Positions 1 to 9,624 of a stretch of 64,000 nt of DNA are shown here, in pieces. Origin of the DNA: Streptococcus catagoni (GTDB lineage Bacteria; Bacillota; Bacilli; Lactobacillales; Streptococcaceae). The notes below the pieces were generated by a model. That model saw only the letters and a program-made list of their open reading frames with translations, searched no databases and had not been told where the DNA came from. The position numbers and the translations under genes were made by a program. Numbering within the stretch: position 1 is the stretch's first letter; each line of letters opens with the position of its first letter. The stretch spans positions 124,001 through 188,000 of the forward strand of contig NZ_WPCW01000003.1 of assembly GCF_011421425.1 (NCBI RefSeq). Direction: 5' to 3'.

Positions 1-535
1 TTAGTGTTTTTAGGGGCAATAGCATGCGCTTTATAGGTGATTCTCGGTTGGCTGGAGCGTATCATGTAATCAGACCTGCCATTCTTAAAAGAAACACTTG
101 AGCCGACAAAGACATGATTCTTTGGACCTCTGCTGATACTATTCGATCTGAAATTGGCCATGGGCCGACCTGACCATTTGGGCTATCAATAAAGGCAGCT
201 GTTTGCAAATTGTGTCTTTTGTATTGCTGCGCTGTTGCCAGAAAATAGTCAAGAGTCAAGCCTGTATAGGCCTGAGGGTAAAAATTATGTGAGCCTACAA
301 GTTGAGACTTGTTGGGTCCAAAGTCTGTCACCATATCAATATAGTCCTGTCCCCTAGAAATGTTGAGCTCAATTTTGATCCCATAAGGGTTATGTGTGAG
401 TATAGCCTCCTCATAGCCAGTGAAACCTTCATCAAGGCGGAGGGCATCAATTCCCATCTCATGGAAGACTTCTAGTTGGTTATAAGCAATATCAAGAGCT
501 TTGGATTAACGTCCAAGGAGGTTTTGCCCCCTTTT
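1..535 (-). pseudogene. DUF871 (MupG-type 6-phospho-N-acetylmuramidase) remnant
   Basis: Leftward fragments in three frames give recognisable DUF871 pieces: LDVNPK near 490-520, then LEVFHEMGIDALRLDEGF and GPWPISDR over 172-480, then DYMIRSSQPRITYK at the window edge (about 15-75). A frameshift near position 500 separates the first two. Sequence after GPWPISDR no longer resembles the family, so an internal segment is missing, and a second frame change near 65-70 rejoins the C-terminal part. The N-terminal half is gone. Intact family members are about 360 residues and cleave MurNAc-6-phosphate-containing sugars in the cytoplasm. The gene runs off the left end of the window. Family assignment rests on motifs recalled from DUF871 proteins. 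Confidence 0.75.
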
Positions 536-666
536 TCATTGCCATATTGAATAATTTCTTTATATGTGGACTTTTTCCTTAAAGATGCAGAAAAAGAGTC
601 TCCCTTTTGTTTTCAATTATGCTTTATGCTATCATTACATTATAAAATGTTAAGAGGTAAGACTAT

Positions 667-1329
667 ATGGATTCCATTAGAGAAAAAATTAAAGACAGTC
701 TCTATTTCAGAACAGCTGTTCGTGTTTACAATGATCAGAAGATTCCAGATAAGGATGTGGAGCTCTTATTAGATGTTGCTTGGAGAAGTCCTTCATCAGT
801 TGGACTAGAAGGTTGGCGCTTTATTGTTCTAGAAAATGAAGCCATAAAGGCTGAAATTAAAGAAGTTGCTTGGGGCGCTCAGTACCAGTTAGAAACAGCC
901 AGTCATTTTATCTTATTGATGGCTGAAAAAAATGCACGATATGACGGCAAATCAATAAGAGAAAGTCTGATTAGAAGAGGGATTACAGAGGGCGAGCCTA
1001 TGGATAGCCGGCTAAAAACCTATGAGGCTTTCCAAAAAAACGATATGAAAATGGCTGACAATCCTCGTGCGCTCTTTGATTGGACCTCTAAACAAACCTA
1101 TATTGCCCTAGGAAGCATGATGACCAGTGCAGCCCTAATGGGAATTGACTCCTGCCCAATTGAAGGTTTTGACTACCAAAAAGTGGATATGATTTTAGCC
1201 AAACATGGGATTATTGATCCGGAAAAAGAAGGCATTGCTAGTATCTTATCACTAGGCTATCGCCTGCGTGACCCTAAACATGTCCAGACGCGTAAGCCAC
1301 GTGAAGAAGTTATTTCTGTCATTAAATAA
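667..1329 (+). CDS. nitroreductase family protein (FMN-dependent oxidoreductase)
   Basis: A 220-residue protein with the nitroreductase fold: an N-terminal YFRTAVRVYNDQKIPD segment, then LLDVAWRSPSSVGLEGWRF, the usual R-x-S-P-S-S flavin-binding region, and a C-terminal SLGYR motif. The family transfers electrons from NAD(P)H through FMN to nitro compounds, quinones or other acceptors in the cytoplasm. The start follows TAAGAGGTAAG. The stop lies 12 nt before the next gene, so the two probably form an operon. The length is normal for NfsB-like enzymes. The natural substrate cannot be told from sequence. Confidence 0.9.
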   Translation: MDSIREKIKDSLYFRTAVRVYNDQKIPDKDVELLLDVAWRSPSSVGLEGWRFIVLENEAIKAEIKEVAWGAQYQLETASHFILLMAEKNARYDGKSIRESLIRRGITEGEPMDSRLKTYEAFQKNDMKMADNPRALFDWTSKQTYIALGSMMTSAALMGIDSCPIEGFDYQKVDMILAKHGIIDPEKEGIASILSLGYRLRDPKHVQTRKPREEVISVIK

Positions 1330-1341
1330 AAGGAGAATCAT

Positions 1342-1719
1342 ATGAAGTCACTACATACCTGTATCCGTGTTAAAGATTTGGAAAAATCCATTGCTTTCTA
1401 CACAGAGGCTTTCCCCTTCAAAGAAAAGCGTCGTAAAGATTTTCCAGATGACCGCTTTACCCTAGTTTATCTAGCTTTAGAAGATGACAGCTACGAACTA
1501 GAGTTAACCTACAACTATGGGCATGAGGCCTATGACCTAGGAAATGGTTATGGACACATAGCTCTTGGTACAAAAGATTTTGAGAAAAGACATGAAAATC
1601 ATAAAAAAGCAGGCTATTCTGTGACGGACATCAAAGGTCTGTCAGATCAGTCTACCCAATTTTACTTTATTGAGGATCCAGACGGCTATAAGATTGAAGT
1701 TATTGACCTAAACAAGTAA
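1342..1719 (+). CDS. VOC family protein, lactoylglutathione lyase-like (glyoxalase I)
   Basis: A 125-residue vicinal-oxygen-chelate protein opening with HTCIRVKDLEKSIAFYTEAF, the classical glyoxalase I start. Metal ligand candidates are H5, E53 in YELELTYN, H72 in GYGHIALG and E119 in DPDGYKIEVID. Glyoxalase I enzymes isomerise the methylglyoxal-thiol hemithioacetal. The motif set fits that activity, but streptococcal members are mostly annotated by similarity. It lies 12 nt after the nitroreductase with AGGAG at its start, so the two look like a small stress/detoxification operon. A hairpin terminator follows at 1752-1786. Confidence 0.85.
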   Translation: MKSLHTCIRVKDLEKSIAFYTEAFPFKEKRRKDFPDDRFTLVYLALEDDSYELELTYNYGHEAYDLGNGYGHIALGTKDFEKRHENHKKAGYSVTDIKGLSDQSTQFYFIEDPDGYKIEVIDLNK

Positions 1720-1751
1720 AAAACAGATTGTCTTGCAGCTGTTTTGAAGAT

Positions 1752-1786
1752 AAAAAAGTGATGACCTCTCTTGCTCATCATTTTTT
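1752..1786 (+). terminator. rho-independent terminator after the VOC gene
   Basis: A-rich left arm ending TGATGA (1759-1764) pairs with TCATCA (1775-1780), followed by a run of six T. It lies about 35 nt after the VOC stop and ends the nitroreductase-VOC unit. Confidence 0.75.
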
Positions 1787-2180
1787 AGTTTACTAGATTG
1801 GCTCTAGTGTCAGGGAGAGTTTGATCCCTAGATCTCTACTCCCACTAAGAAAAGTATTGCAAGAAAATGCTCATAAAGAATTAAGAACAAACTATCATAA
1901 CTGTTAGTTTGTTTTTTCTTGGCCTGTAAAATAATAGTATGTAAGTAAAAAAAATAACTTAGCTATGGCTTAGTGACACCTACATTTCCATAATTTTTTC
2001 AAAAAAGAAAAACTGCTTACATTACTATAATTAATGACTTTAGCTAGCTTTTTCTAGGCTTTTCGTACGTTTTAAGGGGCAATAGAAACTTCTTTTGATC
2101 AACCTGCTAGTAAAAGTCACTTTGCAAATTCTGAAAACCAATGTTATAAACTTCATAATATTTAAAAAAAGGAGTCTATC
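1787..2180. other. intergenic region upstream of the DUF979 gene
   Basis: No gene is visible on either strand. The DUF969 subunit that normally precedes DUF979 is not recognisable here in any frame, so it was probably deleted. A TATAAT hexamer at 2026-2031 is a possible -10 box but has no convincing -35. The DUF979 ribosome binding site AAAAGGAG ends this stretch. Confidence 0.5.
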
Positions 2181-3041
2181 ATGGAATGGATTAAATTAAT
2201 CGGTATCGTGATTATTGTTTTAGGTTTTATCCTAAAATTTGATACAATCGCTACCGTAGTTGTTGCAGGACTTGTTACTGCCCTGGTTTCTGGGATTTCA
2301 TTTACTGATTTTCTGGAAATTTTAGGAAAAGAATTTACTAACCAGCGTTTGCTGACCATTTTCTTTATCACTTTACCCCTAATCGGTTTATCTGAAACCT
2401 ATGGTTTAAAGCATCGCGCTACCCAACTGATTGAGAAAGTACGTGCTTTAACAGTGGGACGCTTCTTCACTCTTTACATCATTATTCGTGAATTTGCTGG
2501 TCTCTTCTCCATTAGACTTGGTGGACATCCTCAGTTCGTTCGTCCTTTAATTCAACCAATGGGAGAAGCTGCTTCAACTGCTAAAGTTGGAGAAGAATTG
2601 TCTGATAAAGAAAAAGATGATATCAAAGCAATGGCTGCCGCTAACGAAAACTTCGGTAACTTCTTTGCCCAAAATACCTTTGTAGGTGCAGGTGGTGTCT
2701 TAGCTTATGTTCTTGGAATGGTTATCTTTACCATGATTATGGAAAATGCCTTTGCTGCCTTTACGGTTATTACTGCAGGTATCTGTGTGCCTTTTGTCTT
2801 TGCTTTAGGAGCTGATCCAATTGTGGCTAGTGCTTGAGCTATAACTGCTGGTTTTTGTGGAACCCTATTAATGTCAATGGCAGCTAACTTCAATTCCTTG
2901 CCGGTTGCCCTAATGGAAATCAAAGATCCTAATGCTGTTATTAAAAAACAAGCTCCAATTGCCTTTGTTTTAATCATTATTCATATTGCCTTAATGTATT
3001 TACTCGCTTCAAATAAGTTTTTTGATATCTTAAGATGGTAG
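2181..3041 (+). pseudogene. DUF979 family (5-oxoproline permease subunit), nonsense mutation
   Basis: The reading frame starts at 2181 behind AAAAAAAGGAG, encodes 218 residues of hydrophobic DUF979 protein, and hits TGA at 2835-2837. The same frame then stays open for another 67 codons with clear family sequence (AITAGFCGTLLMSMAANFNSL) to TAG at 3039-3041. Read through, the protein would be about 286 residues, close to family length. DUF969 and DUF979 proteins are thought to form a transporter for 5-oxoproline and usually sit with pcp. Here DUF969 is absent and pcp downstream is frameshifted, so loss of function is likely. A one-base change from TGC, TGT or TGG would explain the stop. Confidence 0.85.
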
Positions 3042-3077
3042 AGATAATCTCCTAAGACACTTGAAAGGATAAGAAAG

Positions 3078-3724
3078 ATGAAAATTTTAGTAACAGGCTT
3101 TGATCCCTTTGGTGATGAAGCCATTAATCCTGCACTTGAATCCATCAGAAAATTACCAAAAAGCACCACGGTGCGCAAGTCAAATGCGTAGAAGTACCAA
3201 CAGTTTTCCAAAAATCTGCTGATGTGCTCCAAGCTTATATGGAAGACTTTCAGCCAGATGTTGTCCTCTGTAGTGGACAAGCTGGTGGGCGAACAGGCTT
3301 GACGCCAGAACGTGTCGCTATCAACCAGGATGATGCTCGTATTCCTGATAATGATGGAAACCAACCGATTGATACCCCTATCCGTGAAAATGGGAAAGCA
3401 GCTTATTTTTCAACCTTACCAATCAAAGCTATGGTTGATGCTATTCAAAAAGCTGGCCTACCAACTTCAGTATCAAATACAGCTGGAACCTTTGTTTGCA
3501 ACCACTTGATGTATCAAGCTCTTTATTTGGTAGACAAATACCTACCAAATGCCAAGGCTGGCTTTATGCATATTCCTTTTATGATGGAACAGGCTGTTGA
3601 CAAACCAAATACAGCAGCTATGAACCTAGACGATATCACAAGATGTATCAAGGCTGCCATTGATGCCATTGTTGATTTCAATGATCGCTCCGATTTAAAA
3701 GCAGTCGGTGGAGCAACCCACTAA
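3078..3724 (+). pseudogene. pcp: pyrrolidone-carboxylate peptidase, frameshifted
   Basis: The start [19 protein letters not shown] is the canonical Pcp N-terminus, but the frame ends at TAG 3189-3191. From about 3160 the next frame continues [22 protein letters not shown] and runs to 3724, giving the rest of a normal 215-residue enzyme. A one-base deletion near 3160-3165 accounts for this. The downstream part keeps the expected Glu ([10 protein letters not shown]), Cys ([10 protein letters not shown]) and His (GFMHIPF) of the catalytic triad, so the lesion looks recent. Pcp removes N-terminal pyroglutamate from peptides in the cytoplasm. It sits 36 nt after the broken DUF979 gene, its normal partner. 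Confidence 0.9.
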
Positions 3725-3737
3725 AGATAGTCAATAA

Positions 3738-3776
3738 AAAGCCCAGAGATAGATTAAAGTCTCCGGGGTTTTTATT
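3738..3776 (+). terminator. terminator after pcp
   Basis: AAAGCCC-A-GAGA pairs with TCTCCGGGG(TTTTT) around a short A/T loop, ending in a T run about 15-50 nt after the pcp stop. Confidence 0.7.
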
Positions 3777-3863
3777 TTGCTATTTTCTTAAGTGGTAGAA
3801 AGTCAGCAACCTAAGAAAAGTATAAAAAATAAAGGAAATCTCCTCCATTTCTTCTAACTATTC

Positions 3864-4413
3864 TTAATGATCTTCTAGCACTACTTCTAAGAGCATGGAA
3901 TACAATTTCCCTGAAAGGAAAAATGCTGATCAGACAGATGGGCAATACCATTTAAGACATTAATATCTGGGTAGTGCTCCTTGTTAAGATCTAATTGATC
4001 TAGCAGGGGAGTCACATCATAGGTCGCTAGAATCTGTCCACTATGGGGTAAGATCTTAACTATGATGTTGGTCTGCCAAATATTAGCATAGAGATAACCG
4101 TCCGCGTATTCTAACTCATTAAGCATAAAGATAGGGACGCCGTCCACTGCTACTAAAATGGTCTCCAAGAGTGTGAAATCCTTTGGATCACCTCTTTGCA
4201 AGAAAGCATTGCCATTAGTCATCCAAAGGCAATCTTCTTGCTCATCATAGGCCAAGCCCCAACCATCACCCTCATAAGCATAACTTCCCAAACAGTCAAA
4301 ACTCTTGAGGTCATATTTAATTGTTTATCACTTGCTACTTCTAGTCCCTGCGTGTATAAGTCTCTGTCATAGGAATAGGTATGTACCAAACTTACCTGTC
4401 CTTTTTTGATCAT
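3864..4413 (-). pseudogene. glutaminyl-peptide cyclotransferase-like gene, deleted and frameshifted
   Basis: Three frames are needed to read this leftward gene. The N-terminal piece (from 4413) has VSLVHTYSYDRDLYTQGLEV, typical of glutamine cyclotransferases. The middle piece (about 3910-4310) has LGSYAYEGDGWGLAYDEQEDCLWMTNG, NELEYADGYLYANIWQTN and INVLNGIAHL. The end needs another shift near 3910 to read FFLSGKLYSML and stop at 3864. About 50-60 residues between TQGLE and YEGDGWG are missing. The family forms N-terminal pyroglutamate on peptides as a beta-propeller enzyme. Its loss beside a broken Pcp and 5-oxoproline permease is notable. It follows smpB by 9 nt, so it was probably co-transcribed. 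Confidence 0.85.
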
Positions 4414-4422
4414 GTCGTCAAC

Positions 4423-4890
4423 TCACCTCGCATTGTATTGTTTGATTTGTTTTTTAATATCACGATCTTGCTCCCGACGCTTGATAGTTTCACGCTTGTC
4501 ATAATCGTGTTTTCCTTTTGCTAAGCCAATAAGAACCTTAGCAAAGCCATCTTTTAAATAAACCTTTAAGGGAACAAGGGTCATACCAGTCCCTTTTAGT
4601 TCATTGGCCAGTCTTTGAATTTCACGTTTCTTTAATAATAATTTACGTGTTCGCTCTGGATTAGAATTCCATATATTTCCTTGTTCAAATGGTGCAATAT
4701 GGACATTGACCAGCCACGCTTCACCATTTTTAATCTGTGCAAAACCATCTTTTAATTGGATGCGAGCAGCTCTGACACTTTTTATTTCAGTCCCAGTCAG
4801 TACTATTCCAGCTTCAATGGTTTCGACGATATGATAGTCATGTCTAGCCTTTTTATTTTGCGCAAGAAGATTACCTTCGCCCTTAGCCAT
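4423..4890 (-). CDS. smpB: SsrA-binding protein SmpB
   Basis: A 155-residue protein of standard SmpB length. The N-terminal half carries [29 protein letters not shown] and the C-terminal tail carries [22 protein letters not shown], both family hallmarks. SmpB binds tmRNA and brings it to stalled ribosomes for trans-translation. Its ATG overlaps the rnr stop by one base (TAATG), so the two are translationally coupled. RNase R and SmpB act together in tmRNA maturation and nonstop mRNA decay. The tmRNA gene itself is not in this window. Confidence 0.98.
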   Translation of the reverse strand: MAKGEGNLLAQNKKARHDYHIVETIEAGIVLTGTEIKSVRAARIQLKDGFAQIKNGEAWLVNVHIAPFEQGNIWNSNPERTRKLLLKKREIQRLANELKGTGMTLVPLKVYLKDGFAKVLIGLAKGKHDYDKRETIKRREQDRDIKKQIKQYNAR

Positions 4891-7202
4891 TATGAACTCC
4901 TTCTACCTTTTTTCTTTTTTGCAGCAGCCTTATAAAAAGGCTTTTTAGCAGACTTTTGCTTTGTTTTTGTCTGAGCAGATTGTTTTGATTTAGCCCCTTT
5001 ACTGTTCTTAGAGCTGCGATTTCTTTTCTTGTCCTTAGAATTAGTCTTTGCCAGCTTTTCAACGATATCAAAATCACTAGCCAAGTATTCAAAATCAATT
5101 TCGCCAGTCTCTTTATCAGTTTTTGCTAGTTTGACATGTATAGGCTGACCAACCTTGAAGACTTTTCCTGATTTTTCTCCCTGCAAGGTCATAGTGCGCT
5201 CATTATAGTTATAGTACTCGGGCAGATTGGTGATATGTATGAGGCCTTCAATAGTGTTTGGCAACTCAACAAAGATTCCAAACTTGACAATGCTAGAGAC
5301 AATGCCATCAAACTCTTCACCAACATATTCTTCCATGTATTCAGCCTTCTTCATAGCTTCAACAATCCGTTCTGCGTCAACAGCACGGCGCTCTAAGCGA
5401 GATGACGAAGAGGCTAATTCAGGGATGACCTGTGCAAAGTGTTCTTTTTTTTCTTGACTGACATGGCTGTATTCACGAATCATCCGGTGAACCAGCAAGT
5501 CAGGATAACGTCTGATTGGACTAGTAAAATGTGTATAATATTCTGCGGCTAATCCGTAATGCCCATGATTGGTTTCAGAATAACGAGCTTGTTGCATGGA
5601 ACGAAGTAACATCATATTTAAAACTTCTGCTCCAGGTTGCCCCTCTACCTTAGCCATAAAATTTTGAAGAGCCTCTTGGGAAATTTTATTGGCCGTTCCT
5701 TGGATCTGAATCCCAAAGACACTAGCATAATCAATAAACTTTTGTAGCTTTTCAGACTTTGGTTCTTCATGAACACGGTATATAAAAGATAGCTCAGCCT
5801 TTGCAAAATGTTCTGCCACACATTCATTTGCAGCTAACATAAACGATTCGATCATCCGCTCTGCTATTCCGCGACTGCGGACAAGAATATCGACAGGCAT
5901 ACCCTTATCATTAACAATGATCTTAGCTTCTTGTGTATCAAAATTTAAGGCACCACGTCTCAGACGCATCTTTTCTAAAATCTTGTGAAGTTTAACCATA
6001 TCTTGAACAGAATCCAGGATAGCTGGGTATTTTTCGATGGTTTCTTCCTCACCTGCAATCATTTCATTAACAGCACTATAGGTCATTCTGTAAGTAGTGT
6101 TAATAACTGACTGACAAATTTGATAGTTAAGCACCTGACCTTTTGAGTCAATTTCCATGATAGCGGATTGTGTTAAGCGATCAAGATTAGGATTTAAGGA
6201 ACAAATGCCATTAGACAGACGCTCAGGAAGCATAGGCACAACACGGTCTGTAACATAAACCGATGTCCCACGAGCTGCAGCTTCGCGGTCCAAGGCAGAG
6301 CCCTCAGTAACATAGTAGGATACGTCAGCAATATGCACACCTAGCTCGTAGTTGCCATTGTCAAGAACTTTGATATGAATGGCGTCATCTAGATCTTTTG
6401 CATCAGCTCCATCAATTGTGAAAATAACTTCTTTTCTTAGGTCAATTCGTCCTACCAGATCCTTTTGGCTAGGTAGATCAGCAACTGCATTTGCCTGAGC
6501 AATAACATCTTCTGGAAATTCTGAGACAATATCCATGGACTCAAGAACTTCTAGCACGTCAATACCAACGTCACCTTGGTGGCCAACTATATCACGGACA
6601 TTACCTACAAAATAATCATGCCCCCTAGTTGGGTATTTTTCAATATCAACCTTGATAATCTCAGTCCCATCTAAAAGAACGGGCTCTTTTTTAATGTATA
6701 TTTTCTGTTGAATTTTTTGATTTTTTGACTTAATGTAACCTGCATACTTAGGTTTGTCATCATCAAGAATAAACTTTCCAACAACTGTTTTCAAAGAACG
6801 CTCTACAATACCGACAACTTTTGCTTCGGCTGCTGTACCTTTTAACTTGTCAGCTGGTTTTTTGATCTTAACTTCAACGGTATCACCATCAATGGCGTAA
6901 GCAACATCATTACGACCAATAAACATATCCTCTTCATTGTCATCAATAAAGAGGAAACCAAAACCAGCCTTATTAGCTCTAAAAATCCCTTGAATGGTAA
7001 TCTCTTTTTTTTGTTCTTTGTGCTTTCGCAAAGAAATGCTTCCATCATTTGAAAAACGTAGGAGTCTTTTACTCTCCATTTTCGAAATTTCTTTGATTAA
7101 AAGTGGAAACCTTTCAGCCCCTGCCATATCTAAAGCTGCCGCAATCTGATTGACATCCGATTTGCCATGCTCTTTTAGATAATTAATAATATTTTCTCTC
7201 AT
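4890..7202 (-). CDS. rnr: ribonuclease R (3'-5' exoribonuclease)
   Basis: A 770-residue protein with an N-terminal winged-helix region (1-60), cold-shock domains (about 68-230), the RNB catalytic domain with metal-binding aspartates in [15 protein letters not shown] (264-275), an S1 domain near 630-715, and a Lys/Ser-rich basic tail (about 715-770). It degrades structured RNA from the 3' end and assists rRNA and tmRNA quality control. It lies downstream of secG past a hairpin terminator and overlaps smpB by one base. Length and domain order are normal. Confidence 0.97.
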   Translation of the reverse strand: MRENIINYLKEHGKSDVNQIAAALDMAGAERFPLLIKEISKMESKRLLRFSNDGSISLRKHKEQKKEITIQGIFRANKAGFGFLFIDDNEEDMFIGRNDVAYAIDGDTVEVKIKKPADKLKGTAAEAKVVGIVERSLKTVVGKFILDDDKPKYAGYIKSKNQKIQQKIYIKKEPVLLDGTEIIKVDIEKYPTRGHDYFVGNVRDIVGHQGDVGIDVLEVLESMDIVSEFPEDVIAQANAVADLPSQKDLVGRIDLRKEVIFTIDGADAKDLDDAIHIKVLDNGNYELGVHIADVSYYVTEGSALDREAAARGTSVYVTDRVVPMLPERLSNGICSLNPNLDRLTQSAIMEIDSKGQVLNYQICQSVINTTYRMTYSAVNEMIAGEEETIEKYPAILDSVQDMVKLHKILEKMRLRRGALNFDTQEAKIIVNDKGMPVDILVRSRGIAERMIESFMLAANECVAEHFAKAELSFIYRVHEEPKSEKLQKFIDYASVFGIQIQGTANKISQEALQNFMAKVEGQPGAEVLNMMLLRSMQQARYSETNHGHYGLAAEYYTHFTSPIRRYPDLLVHRMIREYSHVSQEKKEHFAQVIPELASSSSRLERRAVDAERIVEAMKKAEYMEEYVGEEFDGIVSSIVKFGIFVELPNTIEGLIHITNLPEYYNYNERTMTLQGEKSGKVFKVGQPIHVKLAKTDKETGEIDFEYLASDFDIVEKLAKTNSKDKKRNRSSKNSKGAKSKQSAQTKTKQKSAKKPFYKAAAKKKKGRRSS

Positions 7203-7250
7203 AAAACCTTTTTCTATTTCTGTTCCTCAAGTGGTTTCTAGTTCATTAAT

Positions 7251-7284
7251 AAAAAAATGAGCTAGACTAACTCTGTCAAGCTCA
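7251..7284 (-). terminator. terminator between secG and rnr
   Basis: On the minus strand TGAGCT-T-GAC and GTC-T-AGCTCA form a hairpin with a single internal mismatch, followed by seven T. It starts about 4 nt after the secG stop, so rnr-smpB expression depends on read-through or on a promoter in 7203-7250. Confidence 0.75.
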
Positions 7285-7288
7285 CTCT

Positions 7289-7525
7289 CTATTTACTTGA
7301 TAAAACAGCAAGCACAAGTGCAATAACTAGCCAGAAAAATACTAGAACTGCTGTAAAACGTTGCATAAATGCTTCAAAACCGCGTGCTTTGGTTCGTTCA
7401 AACAAAGCTTCTGAACCACTGCTATCAAACACATTACTGCTTGGGTTTTTCTGTGGTTGCATAAAGATTGCAATGACCAGTAAAACCGATAAAACAAGCA
7501 ATATTGTTAGTAGTAAGTTGTACAT
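7289..7525 (-). CDS. secG: preprotein translocase subunit SecG
   Basis: A 78-residue protein with two hydrophobic segments (about 2-22 and 52-75) joined by the typical loop MQPQKNPSSNVFDSSGSEALF. SecG is a small membrane subunit that stimulates SecYE-dependent export. It follows rpmG by 45 nt on the same strand, an arrangement common in streptococci. A terminator hairpin lies immediately downstream. Confidence 0.95.
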   Translation of the reverse strand: MYNLLLTILLVLSVLLVIAIFMQPQKNPSSNVFDSSGSEALFERTKARGFEAFMQRFTAVLVFFWLVIALVLAVLSSK

Positions 7526-7570
7526 GTTATTTCCTCCACTATAGTCTCAAACATTTTATCATAATTACTA

Positions 7571-7717
7571 TTAAGATTCAACATGTAGAGTGACTTTTCT
7601 CTCCTTAGGGCAATATTTAAGAACCTTTATTTTCTCAGGATGGTTACTTTTATTTTTACTACTTAAATAGTTTTTACTACCACACTCACTACACTTTAAA
7701 TTAATTTTTACTCTCAC
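7571..7717 (-). CDS. rpmG: 50S ribosomal protein L33
   Basis: A 48-residue protein read from a GTG codon at 7715-7717: [19 protein letters not shown], then [20 protein letters not shown], with stop at 7571. This matches the streptococcal L33 paralogue that precedes secG. An AAGGA motif stands 6 nt before the GTG. The in-phase alternative is excluded because the ATG two codons upstream is in another frame and meets TGA at once. It has CxxC plus a single later Cys, not the four-cysteine zinc ribbon of the other L33 type. It belongs to the large ribosomal subunit. Confidence 0.93.
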   Translation of the reverse strand: MRVKINLKCSECGSKNYLSSKNKSNHPEKIKVLKYCPKERKVTLHVES

Positions 7718-7966
7718 GCCATATCCTTAACTGTCGTTATTTTGTAACTAAACTCTCCCTTTTTAATGAGAACCTTTTTCCATCAGAAATCACAAGAAGT
7801 CAAAAGCTTGCCTCAGTATGGGTAGCTGAACCAAGCTCTTATCACGTTTTCTCAATTTAGGCTTCTATCAGAGCTCTAGGGATACGTTAGTCTTACTTGC
7901 TAAAAATACCTTTCATCATTATAACACATTTCAAGGCAAAGGATAAAAGACAATTTTAAAGAAGAC
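7718..7966. other. intergenic stretch between rpmG and the HerA-like gene
   Basis: About 250 bp without a convincing reading frame, hairpin terminator or repeat. It must hold the rpmG-secG promoter, but I cannot place one with confidence. Confidence 0.4.
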
Positions 7967-9502
7967 TTATCTTTTACGCAGAGAACCCAAAATCCCTCTG
8001 ACAAGCTCTCTACCAATTGTTCTGACTGTGCTACTAATAAAAGCATCTGTTGCCTTTTCAAGGACTGTTTTAGGAGGACATCCTACAGGTCTTGAGGACT
8101 GTTTCTGTATTTTTGCCTGTTCTTTTGCTTCTTTTTCTTTTTGCTTAGCTTCTGCTTGAGATCTTGCAATCTCTTCTTCTCCCATGACTTTTTGAGCCAA
8201 CTTTTCATAGGCAGACTCACGATCTATGCTTTGCCCATATTTACTAGCAAATGGAGAAGAAGCCACCAGACTCTTTATTTCTTGTTCAGACATTAAGTCA
8301 AAGCTACTTTTTGGTGGCATGATGAAGGCTCTTTCAACCACTGATGGCTGGCCCTGTTCATTTAATAAGGAGATTAAGGCCTCTCCTACTTCAAGCTCCG
8401 TAATCACTCTGGCAACATCTAGGTTTGGATTTTGTCGGAAGGTATCAGCAGCAACACGGACTGCCTTTTGTTCTTTAGGTCGCAAAGCATGTTGGATACG
8501 ATTGCCCAACTGAGCCAGGACTGGTTCAGGAAGATCCAAGGGATTTTGTGTTACAAAAAAGATCCCTACCCCCTTTGAACGGATAAGCCGAACTATTTGT
8601 TCTACTTTTTCAACAAAAACCTTTGGTGCATCCTTAAAAAGTAAATGGGCTTCATCAAAGAAAAAGACCATTTTCGGTTTGTCTAGATCACCAACCTCAG
8701 GCAGGTTCTCATAGAGTTCTGAAAGCATCCACAGTAAAAAAGTAGCATATAAAGTTGGGGAATGAAAGAGTTTTGTCGCAGACAAAAGGTTGATTGCTCC
8801 TTGACCACTAGCGACATCAATTTGAATAAAATCAGCAACATCTAAGGCTGGTTCACCAAAGAACAGTTCAGCTCCTTCTTGCTCTAAGCTTAGTAAGGAC
8901 CTCTGGATAGCCCCAATAGACTGCTTAGCAATATTACCATATTGGCCTGAATATTCCGAAGAATGATCCGCAACTTCTATTAAGATCGCCTGCAAATCCT
9001 TGAGATCAATGAGCAGCCAACCATTTTCATCGGCGATTTTAAAGACAATAGTGAGAACTCCAGTTTGCGTGTCATTTAAGTCTAACAAACGAGCCAACAT
9101 CAAAGGTCCCATCTCAGAAATAGTTGTGCGAAGAGCCTGACCTTGCTTTGCAAAGACATCCCACAATCTGATTGGAAAGGCCTGCGGTTTATAATCACTA
9201 ATAGCCAATTTCTCAAGACGAGCCTTTAATTTTTCTGAAACCTGACCAGCCTTTGCAAGGTTACTGAGGTCTCCTTTAATATCAGCTAAAAAAACTGGAA
9301 TACCAGATAAACTTAACTGCTCTGCTAATACCTTTAAAGTAACTGTCTTACCAGTACCTGTTGCGCCAGCAATTAGCCCATGGCGGTTTAACATACCTAA
9401 TGGCATGTCAATCGTTTTTTCTCCTTTTGCAATTCTTATTGTTTCCATCAAAATTTCCTCATCTCTTATCACAGCTGCTAGATCTAAAAAGTAGCTACTC
9501 AT
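7967..9502 (-). CDS. HerA-like/DUF853 P-loop ATPase
   Basis: A 511-residue ATPase with Walker A GATGTGKT at 46-53, Walker B in [15 protein letters not shown], and [19 protein letters not shown], typical of the DUF853 branch of the HerA/FtsK superfamily. The C-terminus has a charged coiled coil (about 425-465) and an [20 protein letters not shown] tail. HerA proteins pump DNA with the NurA nuclease, but no NurA is nearby and the physiological role of DUF853 proteins is not established. The start ATG fits the family; an ATTATA complement (TATAAT) at 9524-9529 may be its -10. It lies 122 nt downstream of coaE. Confidence 0.9.
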   Translation of the reverse strand: MSSYFLDLAAVIRDEEILMETIRIAKGEKTIDMPLGMLNRHGLIAGATGTGKTVTLKVLAEQLSLSGIPVFLADIKGDLSNLAKAGQVSEKLKARLEKLAISDYKPQAFPIRLWDVFAKQGQALRTTISEMGPLMLARLLDLNDTQTGVLTIVFKIADENGWLLIDLKDLQAILIEVADHSSEYSGQYGNIAKQSIGAIQRSLLSLEQEGAELFFGEPALDVADFIQIDVASGQGAINLLSATKLFHSPTLYATFLLWMLSELYENLPEVGDLDKPKMVFFFDEAHLLFKDAPKVFVEKVEQIVRLIRSKGVGIFFVTQNPLDLPEPVLAQLGNRIQHALRPKEQKAVRVAADTFRQNPNLDVARVITELEVGEALISLLNEQGQPSVVERAFIMPPKSSFDLMSEQEIKSLVASSPFASKYGQSIDRESAYEKLAQKVMGEEEIARSQAEAKQKEKEAKEQAKIQKQSSRPVGCPPKTVLEKATDAFISSTVRTIGRELVRGILGSLRKR

Positions 9503-9624
9503 AGGGTTTCTCTCATTAGACCAATTATAGCATAAGATACTGATTCCAGCCCTTTTCTTTTACTCAGCGACATAAAGTAAAGACAAGTCTTCCAAAGGGC
9601 ACAAGGCTCTTTTTCAAATTGTTT

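Noticed and set aside
566..772. Plus-strand ORF before the nitroreductase
   Set aside because: It overlaps the nitroreductase in another frame, lacks a proper start signal and has no family resemblance.
1787..2180. A degraded DUF969 gene upstream of DUF979
   Set aside because: I looked for DUF969-like sequence in all frames and saw none.
2835..2837. TGA in the DUF979 gene as selenocysteine or programmed stop
   Set aside because: No selenocysteine insertion element is apparent and streptococci lack the pathway as far as I know; a point mutation is simpler.
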